Source: Rubrivivax sp. (GTDB taxonomy: Bacteria > Pseudomonadota > Gammaproteobacteria > Burkholderiales > Burkholderiaceae_C). Taken from it: DNA of 54,565 nucleotides. Under the pieces are notes generated by a model, which saw only the letters and a program-made list of their open reading frames with translations, made no database searches and had not been told where the DNA came from. Both the position numbers and the translations under genes were made by a program. Location of the stretch: assembly GCA_030680415.1 (NCBI GenBank), contig JAUXVE010000149.1, positions 1 through 54,565 of the forward strand, read 5' to 3'. Of this stretch, positions 9,301 through 18,587 are shown piece after piece (positions within the stretch are counted from its first letter, which is position 1; each line of letters begins with the position of its first letter).

Positions 9301-10348
9301 TTCGACGCTGCGCGAGCACGGCCTGGCGCGCCATGCCCATGTCGTCGGCAAGACCAACGGGCGCGGCGTGGTCGAGGTCTGGCGCGACACGAAGTGCCAG
9401 TTCAGCGCACCCTTGCAGGCCCTGCAGCAGCAGTGGGACGAGGTCAGCTGGCGCATCGCCCGCCAACGCGACAACCCGGCCTGTGCCGACGCCGAACACG
9501 CCGCTGCCGGCGCGGCCGACGACCCGGGCTTGCACCTGCACCTGAACTTCGACCCGCTGCAGGCTCCCGCCGTGCACACCACGCGGCCGCGGCTGGCGAT
9601 CCTGCGCGAGCAGGGCGTCAACTCTCAGGTCGAGATGAGCTACGCGATGGCGCAGGCCGGTTTCGACACCTTCGACGTGCACATGACCGACCTGCAGGCG
9701 GGCCGTGCCCGGCTCGACGCCTTCCAGGGCCTCGTCGCCTGCGGTGGCTTCAGCTACGGCGACACGCTGGGGGCCGGTGAAGGCTGGGCGCGGTCGATCC
9801 TCTTCAACCCGGCGCTGGCCGAAGCCTTTGCGGCCTTCTTCAACCGCCCCGACACCTTCGCCCTGGGCGTGTGCAACGGCTGCCAGATGATGGCCGCGCT
9901 GAGCCCGCTGATCCCCGGCACCGCGGCCTGGCCGCGCTTCACGCGCAACCGCAGCGAGCAGTTCGAGGCCCGGCTGTCGCTGGTCGAAGTGCTGGCCAGC
10001 CCGAGCCTGTTCTTCGCCGGCATGGCCGGCAGCCGGATCCCGATCGCGGTCGCCCATGGCGAGGGTTTTGCCGACTTCTCGCAGCGGGGGGACGCGGCCG
10101 CCGTGCAGCGCGCGCTGCGTTTCGTCGACCACCACGGCCGGCCCACCGAGGCCTACCCCGCCAACCCCAACGGCAGCCCCGGCGGCCTGACGGCAGTGAC
10201 CACCGCCGACGGCCGCTTCACGGCGCTGATGCCGCACCCCGAGCGCGTCTTCCGCAACGTGCAGATGAGCTACGCCGGCGGCGGCGACATCTCGGCGGCC
10301 AGCCCGTGGATGCGCATGTTCCACAACGCCCGCGGGTGGCTGAAGTGA
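6323..10348 (+). CDS. purL: Phosphoribosylformylglycinamidine synthase, large single-chain type
   Basis: This 1341-residue enzyme converts FGAR, glutamine and ATP to FGAM in purine synthesis. It is the proteobacterial single-chain form (E. coli 1295 residues): an N-terminal PurS-like region, a linker, two AIR-synthase-type halves with a [16 protein letters not shown] nucleotide motif near residues 333-344, and a C-terminal class I glutamine amidotransferase. The amidotransferase nucleophile is Cys1184 (GVCNGCQ), and the PHPER motif near the C-terminus carries the His/Glu pair. The first ATG is used; no strong ribosome site precedes it. Its stop overlaps the GTG of the next gene. Confidence 0.97.
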   Translation: MPASPLHLLHFEGGSALSSFRAQALLARLQAACPRVTDVAARFVHWAAFDGAPARADVDKLQALLSYGDPYAALAGAECVVVMPRLGTVSPWASKATDIAHNCGVGGGASGAAAGSALHRVERVTEFQLLVKGGLLGGAGKSLSTDERAAVAALLHDRMTESVAFRREAAAHLFDARPAAPLAHVDVLGRGRDALVAANAEFGLALSGDEVDYLQDAFTRLQRNPSDVELMMFAQANSEHCRHKIFNARFTIDGALEPLSMFGMIRHTEKTSPQHTVVAYDDNAAVMAGGLVERWLPRGWTHAPQYAARSETAHVLMKVETHNHPTGISPFAGAATGAGGEIRDEGATGRGARPKAGLTGFSVSNLHLPGTTEPWERDPVGKPEHIASALAIMTDGPLGGAAFNNEFGRPNLGGYFRVYEQTVAGVRRGYHKPIMIAGGLGTISADQVKKLPFGPGTLLVQLGGPGMRIGMGGGAASSMAAGTNTAALDFDSVQRGNPEIQRRAQEVINHCWALGERNPVLAIHDVGAGGLSNAFPELVDGAGQGATFDLRRVPLEESGLAPKEIWCNESQERYVLAVNPDLMPLFEQMCARERCPFAVVGVATAGRELVVEMGAGGERVIDMPLEVLLGKPPRVHRDVQRLPLQAPPLDLTGVALEAVALDVLRHPTVASKRFLVTIGDRTVGGLSHRDPLVGPWQLPVADCAVTLADFAGFRGEAMAMGERTPLAALGSASAPASGRMAVGEAITNLLAAPVELSRVKLSANWMAACGEPGEDAALFDTVRAVGLELCPQLGIGIPVGKDSLSMRTRWRSGDSDRQVTAPVSLIVTAFATLDDVRGTLTPQLQPGDTTLILVDLGQGRMRMAGSMLAQVLGQFGDVVPDLDDAQQLTALVAAIDTLRRQGHLLAYHDRSDGGLWATVCEMAFAGQVGVSLNVDILVTEGDGISDSRAEVGDAKNWAAQVGERRKELTLKALFNEELGVVVQVPTAVRNDVISTLREHGLARHAHVVGKTNGRGVVEVWRDTKCQFSAPLQALQQQWDEVSWRIARQRDNPACADAEHAAAGAADDPGLHLHLNFDPLQAPAVHTTRPRLAILREQGVNSQVEMSYAMAQAGFDTFDVHMTDLQAGRARLDAFQGLVACGGFSYGDTLGAGEGWARSILFNPALAEAFAAFFNRPDTFALGVCNGCQMMAALSPLIPGTAAWPRFTRNRSEQFEARLSLVEVLASPSLFFAGMAGSRIPIAVAHGEGFADFSQRGDAAAVQRALRFVDHHGRPTEAYPANPNGSPGGLTAVTTADGRFTALMPHPERVFRNVQMSYAGGGDISAASPWMRMFHNARGWLK

Positions 10349-11169
10349 CAACCCTGGTCGTGCGCCGCCTGCTCATCGATCTGCAAACGCCGATCGGCCG
10401 CCGCTGGAACGGCGGCGACGCCTTCCGCACCGCGTTTTTCAACGCGCTGTCGATGAGCTTCCCGGCCGGCGAGCAGGTCTTCATCGACGCCATGCGCATC
10501 GGCCTGGCCGCGCTGCCGGCCGGGCAGCGCGAGCGCTTTGCCGACGAGGTGCAGGCCTTCATCGGCCAGGAAGCCACGCACCGGCGCATCCACGAACTCT
10601 TCAACCGGCAGCTGGCGCAGCAGGGGCTGGTCAACCGCTGGGAGTCGCGCATCCAGCGCCGGCGCCAGCGGCTCGAAGGCATCGACCCGCGCAACTGGCT
10701 GGCGGTGACGGCGGCCACCGAGCACTTCACGGCCATCTTCGCCGAGCACCTGCTGGCGCACCCGCAGGCGCTGGCCGGCGCCGAGCCGCGGCTGCGCGAC
10801 CTCTGGCTGTGGCACAGCAGCGAGGAATCCGAACACCGCAGCACCGCCTTCGACCTCTACCAGGCGCTCGGTGGCGACCACGCCTGGCGGCGGCGCATCT
10901 TTCGCGTCGTCAGCTGGCACTTCGTCACCGACGCGCTGCGGCAGACGGCGGCCAACCTGTGGCACGACGGCACCTGGTGGCGCCCGTCGACCTGGGCCGG
11001 CGGCTGGCGGCTGCTGTTCGGCCGCCAGGGGCTGGTGCGGCTGGGCTATGCACCCTGGCGGCGCTACCTGCGCAGCGACTTCCACCCCTCGCAGGGCGAT
11101 GGCACCGCGGCGGCACGCTGGCTGGCCGAACACGCAGCCCTGGCGCCGCCGGTGCGCGCGGCCGTTTGA
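10345..11169 (+). CDS. Predicted metal-dependent hydrolase (PF10118-like)
   Basis: This 274-residue protein starts with GTG ([10 protein letters not shown]) inside the purL stop (GTGA), so translation is probably coupled. It resembles the PF10118 family of predicted metal-dependent hydrolases, a helical ferritin-like fold. The spaced acidic and histidine residues are visible: [32 protein letters not shown] and [14 protein letters not shown], which would form a di-metal centre. The substrate is unknown. A longer same-frame opening into purL is only a frame shadow. The gene is followed by a GC-rich gap and a convergent gene. Confidence 0.75.
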   Translation: MTTLVVRRLLIDLQTPIGRRWNGGDAFRTAFFNALSMSFPAGEQVFIDAMRIGLAALPAGQRERFADEVQAFIGQEATHRRIHELFNRQLAQQGLVNRWESRIQRRRQRLEGIDPRNWLAVTAATEHFTAIFAEHLLAHPQALAGAEPRLRDLWLWHSSEESEHRSTAFDLYQALGGDHAWRRRIFRVVSWHFVTDALRQTAANLWHDGTWWRPSTWAGGWRLLFGRQGLVRLGYAPWRRYLRSDFHPSQGDGTAAARWLAEHAALAPPVRAAV

Positions 11170-11176
11170 TCCGGCC

Positions 11177-11194
11177 GCGCCCGCGCCCGCGCCC
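11177..11194. repeat. Hexanucleotide repeat (GCGCCC)x3
   Basis: Three perfect copies of GCGCCC lie just after the hydrolase stop and are followed by further GC alternation to about 11208. The tract lies in the 94-base gap between convergent genes. It may be a replication-slippage site; no function is evident. Confidence 0.7.
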
Positions 11195-11263
11195 GCGCGC
11201 GCCGCGCGGCAGGCGCCAACGATAGGCACGGGTCGGCCCTGCCGGAACCCTGTGCGCTGCGAT

Positions 11264-13702
11264 TCATCCTGCAGTCTGCCGGCTGCCGGCGCCCGCCTCC
11301 TGCCGGCGCGTCGACGCGAGCTCGCGTTCGGTGCGGGCGACGATCTGCTTGACCGCCAGGAAGCTGTCCGGGCTCACCGAGATGGAATCGATGCCGTGCT
11401 CGACGAGGAACCTGGCGAATTCCGGGTGGTCGCTCGGCGCCTGACCGCAGATGCCGGTGTGGGTACCGCTCGCGTGTGCCTTGGCGAGCAGTTGCGCAAT
11501 GGCCATCGTGACCGCCTCGTTGCGCTCGTCGAACAGCGCGCTGAGCACGGCGCTGTCGCGATCGACGCCGAGGACGAGTTGCGTGAGATCGTTCGAGCCG
11601 ATGGAAAAGCCGTCGAAGCGCTCCGCGAACTGCTCGGCCAGCAGCACGTTGGAGGGAATCTCGACCATCACGTAGACCTCCAGCCCGTGGCGGCCGCGCA
11701 CCAGGTCGTTGGCAGCCAGCTCGCTCAGTACCTTGTCGGCCTCGTCCGGCGAGCGGCAGAACGGGATCATGATGACGATGTTCGTGAGACCGATTTCCTC
11801 GCGTGCCTTGCGCACGGCCCGGCACTCCAGCGCGAAACCTTCGCGATAGCCCTCGCTGTAGTAGCGGCTCGCGCCGCGCCACCCCAGCATCGGGTTCTCC
11901 TCCTTCGGCTCGAATGCCGCGCCGCCGATCAGCTCGGCATATTCGTTCGTCTTGAAGTCGCTCATGCGCACGATCACCGGATGCGGGTGGTGGGCGGCGG
12001 CGATGCGCGCCATGCCGCGCGCGAGGGTGTCGACGAAATACGCGGACTTGTCCTTGTAGCCCGCGGTCAGCGAGGCGATGTGCCGGCGGGCCTCGCGGTC
12101 CGCGAGCTTCCTGAAGCGGACCAGCGCCATCGGGTGGATCCTGATGCGGTTGCCGATGATGAACTCCATGCGCGCCAGCCCGACGCCGTCGGCCGGCAGG
12201 CGCCACCAGCGGAACGCGGCCGCCGGATCCGCCAGGTTCAGCATCACGCGCGTGCGGGTCTTCGGGATCTCGGCGATGTCTATCTCGTGCGCCTCGAAGT
12301 CGAGGATGCCGTCGTAGACACGGCCCTCGGCGCCCTCGGCGCAGGAAACGGTGACCATGCTGCCGTTGGCCAGCCGCCGCGTCGCGTCGCCCGTGCCGAC
12401 GATGGCCGTCAGGCCGAGTTCGCGGCTGACGATCGCCGCGTGGCTGGTGCGCCCGCCATGGTCGGTGACGATCGCCGACGCCTTCTTCATGATCGGCACC
12501 CAGTCCGGATCCGTCATCGCCGTCACCAGCACCGCGCCCGGCACGAAGCGGCCGATGTCGGCGGCGCTCTTGAGCCGGCACACCGGGCCCGCCGCGATCG
12601 AATCGCCGACCGCCTGGCCGGAGACGAGCTTGCGCCCCTTCTTCTTCAGCCGGTAGGTCTTGAGCGTGCCGGCCTCGCGGCGCGATTGCACGGTCTCCGG
12701 GCGCGCCTGCACGATGAAGAGCTCTCCCGTCTCGCCGTCCTTGGCCCATTCCATGTCCATCGGCTGGCCGTAATGCGCCTCGATCGTGCAGGCCCAGCGC
12801 GCGAGCTGGAGCACCTCGTCGTCGCCGAGCACGAAGCTGGCGCGCTCCTTCGCGCTCGTGTCGACGAGCTTCGAGCCGGCGCCGGCGCCGCTGGCGTAGA
12901 TCATCTTCTTCGCCTTGGCGCCGAGCGATTTTTCGATGATCGGCTGCAGCGCGAGATCCGCCAGCAGCGGCTTGAAGACGAGATACTCGTCGGGCTCGAC
13001 CATGCCCTGGACCACGGTCTCGCCGAGCCCCCAGGCGCAGTCGATCAGCACGCTGCCGGCAAAGCCGCTCTCGGTGTCGATCGAGAACATGACGCCGGAA
13101 CCCGCCTTGTCGGAGCGCACCATCTGCTGCACGCCCACGGACAACGCCACCTTCATGTGGTCGAAGCCGTTGTTTTCGCGATAGGCAATGGCGCGGTCGG
13201 TGAACAGCGAGGCGAAGCAGCGCTTGCAGGCCTCGAGCAGCGCCTTGTCGCCGCGGATGTTGAGGAAGCTCTCGAGCTGCCCCGCGAAGCTGGCTTCGGG
13301 CAGGTCTTCGGCCGTCGCACTGCTGCGTACCGCCACACTGGCGACCTTGCCTGCGCCGCGCGTCGCCAGCTCGTGGTAGGCACGCAGGATCGCCTCGGCC
13401 AGCGGCGGCGCAAAGTCCGCCTCGAGCATCATCTTGCGCACCGCCTTGCCGATCGCGGCGAGGTTGCTCCTGTCCTTGCCGAGAGTGCCGAGTTTCGCGG
13501 CCAGGCGCCCGGCCAGCCGGTTGGTCTCGATGAAGCCCCAGTAGGCGGCGGCCGTCGTCGCGAATCCGCCCGGCACGCGGATGCCCGATTCCTGGAGCAG
13601 GCCGATCATCTCGCCGAGCGAGGCGTTCTTGCCGCCGACGCTGGCGGTGTCCGTGCGGCGCAGCTCCGAGAAGCTGCGCACGAGGGCTGTGTCCTTGGTC
13701 AT
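11264..13702 (-). CDS. ppsA: Phosphoenolpyruvate synthase (pyruvate, water dikinase)
   Basis: This 812-residue enzyme converts pyruvate, ATP and water to PEP, AMP and phosphate. Domain order is normal: an ATP-grasp-like nucleotide domain (about residues 15-345, with VAVRSSATAEDLP), a swivelling phosphohistidine domain with His421 (GGRTSHAAIVS, the E. coli number), and a PEP/pyruvate barrel ending in GICGQAPSD, which carries the catalytic cysteine. A clear ribosome site (GAAGGAGA) lies 7 bases upstream. The ATG overlaps the GH65 stop by 4 bases (ATGA). It is last in an operon with sugar-phosphate enzymes, which is not the usual place for ppsA, so it may be an additional copy. Confidence 0.93.
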   Translation of the reverse strand: MTKDTALVRSFSELRRTDTASVGGKNASLGEMIGLLQESGIRVPGGFATTAAAYWGFIETNRLAGRLAAKLGTLGKDRSNLAAIGKAVRKMMLEADFAPPLAEAILRAYHELATRGAGKVASVAVRSSATAEDLPEASFAGQLESFLNIRGDKALLEACKRCFASLFTDRAIAYRENNGFDHMKVALSVGVQQMVRSDKAGSGVMFSIDTESGFAGSVLIDCAWGLGETVVQGMVEPDEYLVFKPLLADLALQPIIEKSLGAKAKKMIYASGAGAGSKLVDTSAKERASFVLGDDEVLQLARWACTIEAHYGQPMDMEWAKDGETGELFIVQARPETVQSRREAGTLKTYRLKKKGRKLVSGQAVGDSIAAGPVCRLKSAADIGRFVPGAVLVTAMTDPDWVPIMKKASAIVTDHGGRTSHAAIVSRELGLTAIVGTGDATRRLANGSMVTVSCAEGAEGRVYDGILDFEAHEIDIAEIPKTRTRVMLNLADPAAAFRWWRLPADGVGLARMEFIIGNRIRIHPMALVRFRKLADREARRHIASLTAGYKDKSAYFVDTLARGMARIAAAHHPHPVIVRMSDFKTNEYAELIGGAAFEPKEENPMLGWRGASRYYSEGYREGFALECRAVRKAREEIGLTNIVIMIPFCRSPDEADKVLSELAANDLVRGRHGLEVYVMVEIPSNVLLAEQFAERFDGFSIGSNDLTQLVLGVDRDSAVLSALFDERNEAVTMAIAQLLAKAHASGTHTGICGQAPSDHPEFARFLVEHGIDSISVSPDSFLAVKQIVARTERELASTRRQEAGAGSRQTAG

Positions 13703-16218
13703 GGACGGGTCTCCTTCGAGGCGGTTGCGGTGTGGGCTTGGGACGCCTGGTCGCGGTTCTCGTCGCGATCTCGCTCTTCGGGTTTGAGCAGGCGGAACTG
13801 GCAGCTGTCGCCGGGCCCGAGCTCGCGGTAATGACCCCGGTAGGCGATCGTGATCGGAGCCGTCGTGAACGACCCGCTGCCGATGTGCAGCGCGTCGTGG
13901 TCGACGTCGAGGTCGAGCGTCTGACGGCGATAGTGCAGACGCACCTTGATCCGGCGCAGGTCGCGTGGCAGCGCCGGGTCGAGATGCAGGACGTTGGCGC
14001 GCATCTCGACACCGAGGTAGCAGCGCTGGATCAGATCGACGGTGCCGGCCATCGCGCCGACGTGTATCCCCTCCGGCGTGGTGCCGCCCTGGATGTCGGC
14101 GATGTCGCTGTCCAGCGCACGCTGGAAGTGATGCCATGAACGCGAACGATCCGACCGCGCCAGCACCCACGAGTGTGCGACCTGACTGAGCGTCGAGCCG
14201 TGCGATGCGCGGGCCAGGTAGTACTCCACGTTCTTCGGGATCGTGTCCTGGCGGAAGGGGTAACCGAGCTGCTCGAACAGCAGGGCGAGCTCGTCGGCCG
14301 AGAACAGGTAGAACAGCATCAGCACGTCGGCCTGCTTGGAAACCTTGTAGCGGTTCGTCGTGTCGCCCTCGGCCTCGAGGATGCGGTCGAGGCGATGGAT
14401 GTCGCCGTACTTCTCCTTGTAGCCCTTCCAGTCGAACTCCTCCAGCTGGTCGTAGCCGTCGAACTGACAGATGATGCCCTCGGCGTTGAACGGCACCCGC
14501 AGCTTGCCGGCGATCTCCTGCCAGCCGTCGATTTCGTCCGGGCTCAGCCCGATGCGCTCGCACAACTGAGCGCGCCGCATCCGGGGCAGAAGGTCGATCA
14601 CATCGCGTGCCCGCGTCAGGACCCAGGCCGCCATGACGTTCGTGTAGGCGTTGTTGTCGATGCCGCCGGCCGTATCCGGGCTGGCGCCCGGATAGGCGGT
14701 GTGGTACTCGTCCGGTCCCATGACCCCCTTGATCTCGTAGCGGTCCAGCACCGCGTTGTGGCTCGCCGCACTGGCCCAGAAGCGCGCGATCTCGAGCAGC
14801 ATCTCGGCGCCGTGGACGTTCAGGAACTCGTGGTCGTCGGACGCCTGGTGGTACTGCCAGACGTTGTACGCGATCGCCGCGTTGATGTGGCGTTGCCGGT
14901 GCGTGTTGTCGGGCAGCCAGCGGCCCGATGCGGGATTCAGGTGCAGCCGCTGCGTTTCCTCGCGGCCGTCGCTGCCGCTCTGCCAGGGATACATGGCGCC
15001 CCGATAGCCGGCCTCCGACGCCGCCCGCCGCGCCTCGGGCAGGCGGCGGTGGCGATAGCGCAGCAGCGCGCGCGTCAGCATCGGCACGCGCAGGGTCAGG
15101 AACGGAAAGACGAACAGCTCGTCCCAGAAGATGTGCCCGCGGTAGGCCTCGCCGTGCCACCCGCGTGCCGGGATGCCGGTGTCCAGATCGATCATGTGTT
15201 CGGAGGCGGTCTGCAGCAGGTGGAATATGTGGATGCGCAGCTTGAGCTCGGTCTGCGGCGCGGCATGGCCGTCGATCTCGATGTCGCAGAGCTCCCACAG
15301 CTGCCTCCAGGCGATCTCGTGCGCGGCGAGCAGTTCGTCGAAGCGGCCGGCGTGGCCGAGCGTGCGCAGCGCCGCCAACCCGGGCTCGGAGATCGCCCGC
15401 TCGCGTGACGAATGCAGGGCGACGATCTTCTCCACCACGATCGCCGTCTTCTCCTGCACGGCGCAGCGGATCTCCTGCGCGATCTGAGCCTCGTGCACGC
15501 GCGTGTCCCGCTCGGTGTCGACTTCGGTGCCGTCGCGGTACAGCCGCGTGCGCGCCGCCTGGGCGATGGCGAGCAGCGACTGATTGGTGCGGCAGCGCAG
15601 GAAGATCGTGTCGGCGCCGCGGTGTTCCAGCTCGAGGACATCGAGGTGGCGGCCGGCCAGATCCCGATAGCGGGCCACGCCGCTGTTGCTCACGCCGCCG
15701 TCCAGCGCGGAGCGCACCGTGAGCTGCCCTGACCAGTTCTCCGCCGCGAGTTCGACACTGAGTGCGGCGATGTGCGGATCCGCCATGCTGACGATGCGGC
15801 GCTCGGTCCAGCGTGTCGTGCGGCCCTGGGCATCGCGCAGGCGCAGGTCGCGGCGCAGCACGCCGCGCCGCAGGTCGAGTTCCTGGCGGAAGGAAAGCAG
15901 CTCTGTCTCGTCCAGCCGGAACCAGGCACCGTCGTCGATCCTGAACGTCAGCGGCAGCCAGTTCGGCAGGTTGACCAGATCCTCGTTCTCGACCTTGCGG
16001 CCGCCGATCTCGCTGGTGAGACGGTTGTAGCCGCCGGCAAGGTAGGTCCCCGGGTAGTGCACCTCGCCGGCAGGGCCGTCCGGGGTGGCGCCGCGGGTCG
16101 CGAAGCAGCCGTTGCCCAGCGTGCACAGGGCTTCGCGCAGACCCTCCTGGCGCGGCTCATAGCTTTCGTAGACGAGCGACCAGGCTGCGGCGTCGCGAGG
16201 GGCAGCCTCGGGTGTCAT
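13699..16218 (-). CDS. Glycoside hydrolase family 65 phosphorylase (trehalose/maltose/kojibiose phosphorylase type)
   Basis: This 839-residue protein matches inverting GH65 phosphorylases, which split an alpha-linked glucosyl disaccharide with phosphate to glucose and beta-glucose-1-phosphate. The N-terminal beta-sandwich is followed by the (alpha/alpha)6 barrel. The general acid motif GPDEYH contains Glu504, and a phosphate-binding SHGSTLS segment lies near residue 690. The WQSGSDGREETQ and NAYTNVMAAW segments resemble the actinobacterial group found beside beta-phosphoglucomutase. Substrate cannot be read from sequence; trehalose is favoured because the partner gene carries an OtsB domain. 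Both ends overlap neighbours by ATGA. Confidence 0.85.
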   Translation of the reverse strand: MTPEAAPRDAAAWSLVYESYEPRQEGLREALCTLGNGCFATRGATPDGPAGEVHYPGTYLAGGYNRLTSEIGGRKVENEDLVNLPNWLPLTFRIDDGAWFRLDETELLSFRQELDLRRGVLRRDLRLRDAQGRTTRWTERRIVSMADPHIAALSVELAAENWSGQLTVRSALDGGVSNSGVARYRDLAGRHLDVLELEHRGADTIFLRCRTNQSLLAIAQAARTRLYRDGTEVDTERDTRVHEAQIAQEIRCAVQEKTAIVVEKIVALHSSRERAISEPGLAALRTLGHAGRFDELLAAHEIAWRQLWELCDIEIDGHAAPQTELKLRIHIFHLLQTASEHMIDLDTGIPARGWHGEAYRGHIFWDELFVFPFLTLRVPMLTRALLRYRHRRLPEARRAASEAGYRGAMYPWQSGSDGREETQRLHLNPASGRWLPDNTHRQRHINAAIAYNVWQYHQASDDHEFLNVHGAEMLLEIARFWASAASHNAVLDRYEIKGVMGPDEYHTAYPGASPDTAGGIDNNAYTNVMAAWVLTRARDVIDLLPRMRRAQLCERIGLSPDEIDGWQEIAGKLRVPFNAEGIICQFDGYDQLEEFDWKGYKEKYGDIHRLDRILEAEGDTTNRYKVSKQADVLMLFYLFSADELALLFEQLGYPFRQDTIPKNVEYYLARASHGSTLSQVAHSWVLARSDRSRSWHHFQRALDSDIADIQGGTTPEGIHVGAMAGTVDLIQRCYLGVEMRANVLHLDPALPRDLRRIKVRLHYRRQTLDLDVDHDALHIGSGSFTTAPITIAYRGHYRELGPGDSCQFRLLKPEERDRDENRDQASQAHTATASKETRP

Positions 16219-17828
16219 GGTCGTGCTCCGCCTTTCGCGTCCAGTTCGGCGGCGATCGCGGCCAGCGTCTCGAGCAGGCGCTTCACCTCCTGCGTGTCGG
16301 CCACCGTGTAGTCCGCGGCGCTCTGACGCGACTCGTCGTGCCGCACCGCGATGCACAAGCCGCGTCCGGCGAGGACCTGAAACGCATCCTCGTCGGTGAG
16401 ATCGTCACCGACGAACACCGGCACGACGTCGGGGCGGCCCGGGGCGATGCGCTCCAGGACCCAGAGCACGGCACGACCCTTGTTCCATTCGATGGCGGGC
16501 CGGATCTCGAACACCTTCTTGCCGTGTCCCAGGTGCAGGCGCGGGTGCTCGGCAAGCAGCTCGTCCAGCATCGAGCGCAGCCCGCCGACGGCGCCTGGCG
16601 CCAGCTGCCGATAGTGCACGGCGATCGAGAACTGCTTGCGCTCCACCGCGTGTCCCTCGACGCCGGCCAGCCGCTCTCGCAACTCGCGTTCCGCGTCGTC
16701 CAGCTCGGCCAGGAACTCGGCGCCCTTTTGCAGGCCTTCGTCCGAGCCCTGCGGACCGGCGATCTCGAAGCCATGGCTGCCCGCGTACCACACCGAGTCG
16801 AGATCGACCAGCTCCTGCAATCGTCCGAGGTCGCGGCCGCTCACGATGACCACCGTGCAGTGCCTGCCCAGCGCCGCCACGGCGGCCCGCATGTCCGCGG
16901 CGAGCAGGGCCTGGGTGTGGTCCTGCACGATCGGCGTCAGGGTGCCGTCGTAATCGAGGAACACCACCTGCGCCTTGCCCGACAGCGTGCGGCGGATCTC
17001 CTGCTCCCGGTCCCAGACCGACGGCAGATTGGCGAGCGTCTTGACGGTCAGGCCTGCACCCGGGGCGAACCGGAGCTCGCTCAGGTCATGCACCACGAGT
17101 TGCGCGCCGGCGGCCTTCAGATCGTCGCCGAAGTCGCCACGGGCGACCCCGATCACCAGACCGAACCCGCCCCGCGCCCCGGCCTGGACGCCGGCGATCG
17201 CATCCTCGACCACCGCCGTGCGTGCGGGCGCAACGCCCAGCCGCCGGGCCGCCTCGAGCAGCATCGCCGGATCGGGTTTGCCGGGGATGTGCAGCGAAGC
17301 CAGGTCGCTGCCGTCGACTGTGGCATCGAACAATGCGGTCAAGCCGGCCTTGCGCAGCACCGCCGCGGCGTTGCGGCTGGCGGAGAAGACCGCGACCTTG
17401 ATGCCGGCGGCGCGCAAGTCGTCGATCAAGGCGAGCGTTCCCGGATAGGACCGCACGGGGTTCTCTTCCAGCCAGGCGTTGAAGTACCGGTCCTTGCGGT
17501 TGCCGAGCCCGCACACCGTTTCACGGTCGGGGCCGTCGCCGGCATCGCCGAACGGCAGCTCGATGCCGCGCGCATCGAGGAAGCTCCTGACGCCGTCCAG
17601 GCGGGACTTGCCGTCCACCTGCCGGCGGTAGTCGTGCCGGGGGTCGAAGGGGCGCAGCGCCTCGCCGAGGCGCTCGGCACGCTCCTTCAGGAATTCGTCG
17701 AACAGTCGCTGCCAGGCGGCGGCGTGCGCCTGCGCCGTATCGGTGACCACGCCGTCCATGTCGAACAGCATGGCCTCCAGCGGCGCCGGCAAAGGGGCGG
17801 CAGGCCAGGGACGCGCGCTCCTGCTCAT
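16215..17828 (-). CDS. Fused beta-phosphoglucomutase :: trehalose-6-phosphate phosphatase
   Basis: This 537-residue two-domain protein of HAD-superfamily type has beta-phosphoglucomutase features in residues 1 to about 255: nucleophile Asp23 in FDMDGVVTD, then GKPDPAMLL and [11 protein letters not shown]. From about residue 280 an OtsB-type trehalose-6-phosphate phosphatase begins, with nucleophile Asp292 and acid/base Asp294 (LDYDGTLTP) and the late motif [11 protein letters not shown] near 473-483. Both active sites look intact. The first domain would turn the beta-glucose-1-phosphate made by the next gene into glucose-6-phosphate; the second would supply trehalose. Its ATG overlaps the leader ORF stop and its stop overlaps the GH65 ATG (both ATGA). 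Confidence 0.88.
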   Translation of the reverse strand: MSRSARPWPAAPLPAPLEAMLFDMDGVVTDTAQAHAAAWQRLFDEFLKERAERLGEALRPFDPRHDYRRQVDGKSRLDGVRSFLDARGIELPFGDAGDGPDRETVCGLGNRKDRYFNAWLEENPVRSYPGTLALIDDLRAAGIKVAVFSASRNAAAVLRKAGLTALFDATVDGSDLASLHIPGKPDPAMLLEAARRLGVAPARTAVVEDAIAGVQAGARGGFGLVIGVARGDFGDDLKAAGAQLVVHDLSELRFAPGAGLTVKTLANLPSVWDREQEIRRTLSGKAQVVFLDYDGTLTPIVQDHTQALLAADMRAAVAALGRHCTVVIVSGRDLGRLQELVDLDSVWYAGSHGFEIAGPQGSDEGLQKGAEFLAELDDAERELRERLAGVEGHAVERKQFSIAVHYRQLAPGAVGGLRSMLDELLAEHPRLHLGHGKKVFEIRPAIEWNKGRAVLWVLERIAPGRPDVVPVFVGDDLTDEDAFQVLAGRGLCIAVRHDESRQSAADYTVADTQEVKRLLETLAAIAAELDAKGGARP

Positions 17829-17905
17829 TCCCTGTTCTCGGCCTGAGACGGCTTCTTGTCCGCTTCGGCGGTGCTGGCGCGCGTTTCCCGGGCACAGCCG
17901 TTCAT
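17825..17905 (-). CDS. Possible 26-residue leader peptide of the trehalose/GH65 operon
   Basis: A 26-codon ORF (starts MNGCARETRASTAE) has a strong purine-rich ribosome site (GGAGAAGGGG) a few bases before its ATG. It ends in an ATGA overlap with the fusion gene. The peptide is hydrophilic and charged, with no recognisable domain and no run of one amino acid that would point to attenuation. A two-codon ORF (ATG ACA TGA, 17910-17902) overlaps its start. The fusion gene itself has only a poor, too-close ribosome site, so this ORF may deliver ribosomes to it. It could also be chance. Confidence 0.4.
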   Translation of the reverse strand: MNGCARETRASTAEADKKPSQAENRE

Positions 17906-18587
17906 GTCATCCCCTTCTCCACGATTGATGTCGGGCGATTGGCGTCTTGTCCCGATGTCGGCGGGCGGTGCACCATCGGCTTCGCGATCTCGACCAGCGG
18001 GCGTGTCGTCAGGCCGACCCAGACGGAGTACAGGCAAGCCGCAGCGCCCGGTGCTTCGGTGCCGAACAACAGGATCATGTGCGGTACGCACCTACGGTCG
18101 ATGCGCCCGTCTGCGCTGGCTGCACAAGCTCGTCATCCGGGCTCAAGCCCACAGACCCGGTCTTCCCGGTGCACGGTGCAGACCTTCAGAGGGGTCAGTA
18201 TCCCGGTTGCGGCGATTCCGAAATTGAGTTCGGTCAGTTGTTCTCAGCGCCGGATCGCCGGCGGATTGACCCAATGGGAGCCTCCGGGTCGATCAAGCGC
18301 GCGTTGCACTTCGCATTTGAAACCGCCCTCCCTGAAGTCAACGATTGCCCGACGATACGACAGAGCAACGGTCGCGCTGGTGGGCCTGTGCGCCCGTGGG
18401 CGTTCCTGGAGGGCCGCAGGCGCCTCGAATCGTCTCGCAGCCGGGCCCGGTGGGCCCACCCGCACCGCCGCACTGCAGCAAGCCGCGGACCGTGAAGACT
18501 TGGGTACCCGGCTTGCGACGAGCCGGCCCGCCCGGATATCGGGCCGTACGGACTCAAGGGAGCATGACGATCGGCCGAAGAGGGACC
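17906..18587. other. Non-coding gap between divergent operons, possible insertion-sequence remnant
   Basis: About 680 bases without a convincing gene; the frames crossing it give no family-like protein. It should contain the promoters of the minus-strand operon and the plus-strand GGDEF-EAL gene. Two GGTCAGT motifs (18193-18199 and 18232-18238) lie 39 bases apart, followed by GGATTGACCCAATGGG (18262 onward). Spaced GGTCA repeats of this kind occur at ends of IS21-like elements, so a decayed IS end is possible but unproven. I found no convincing FNR-type TTGAT-N4-ATCAA box. Confidence 0.4.

Noticed and set aside
6299..10351. A 1350-codon open frame on the minus strand opposite purL
   Set aside because: It is an antisense shadow. 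The translation is His/Arg/Ala/Gln-rich without any family pattern, while the plus strand encodes a complete, motif-perfect PurL.
11264..13702. Pyruvate phosphate dikinase instead of PEP synthase
   Set aside because: Length (812), the His421 context and the GICGQAPSD end fit PEP synthase.
10871..13831. A 986-codon plus-strand open frame covering ppsA
   Set aside because: It crosses the end of the hydrolase gene and runs antisense to ppsA; no domain pattern is visible.
11264..16126. A 1620-codon minus-strand frame that could be read as a PPS fused to an upstream domain
   Set aside because: Upstream of ATG 13702 the translation is out of frame with GH65 and not protein-like. A clear ribosome site and ATGA overlap mark a separate ppsA start.
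17906..18587. An FNR/ANR-type site to support a hypoxia-control idea for the trehalose-type operon
   Set aside because: No TTGAT-N4-ATCAA-like palindrome was found; GGATTGACCCAATGG has the wrong spacing and half-sites.
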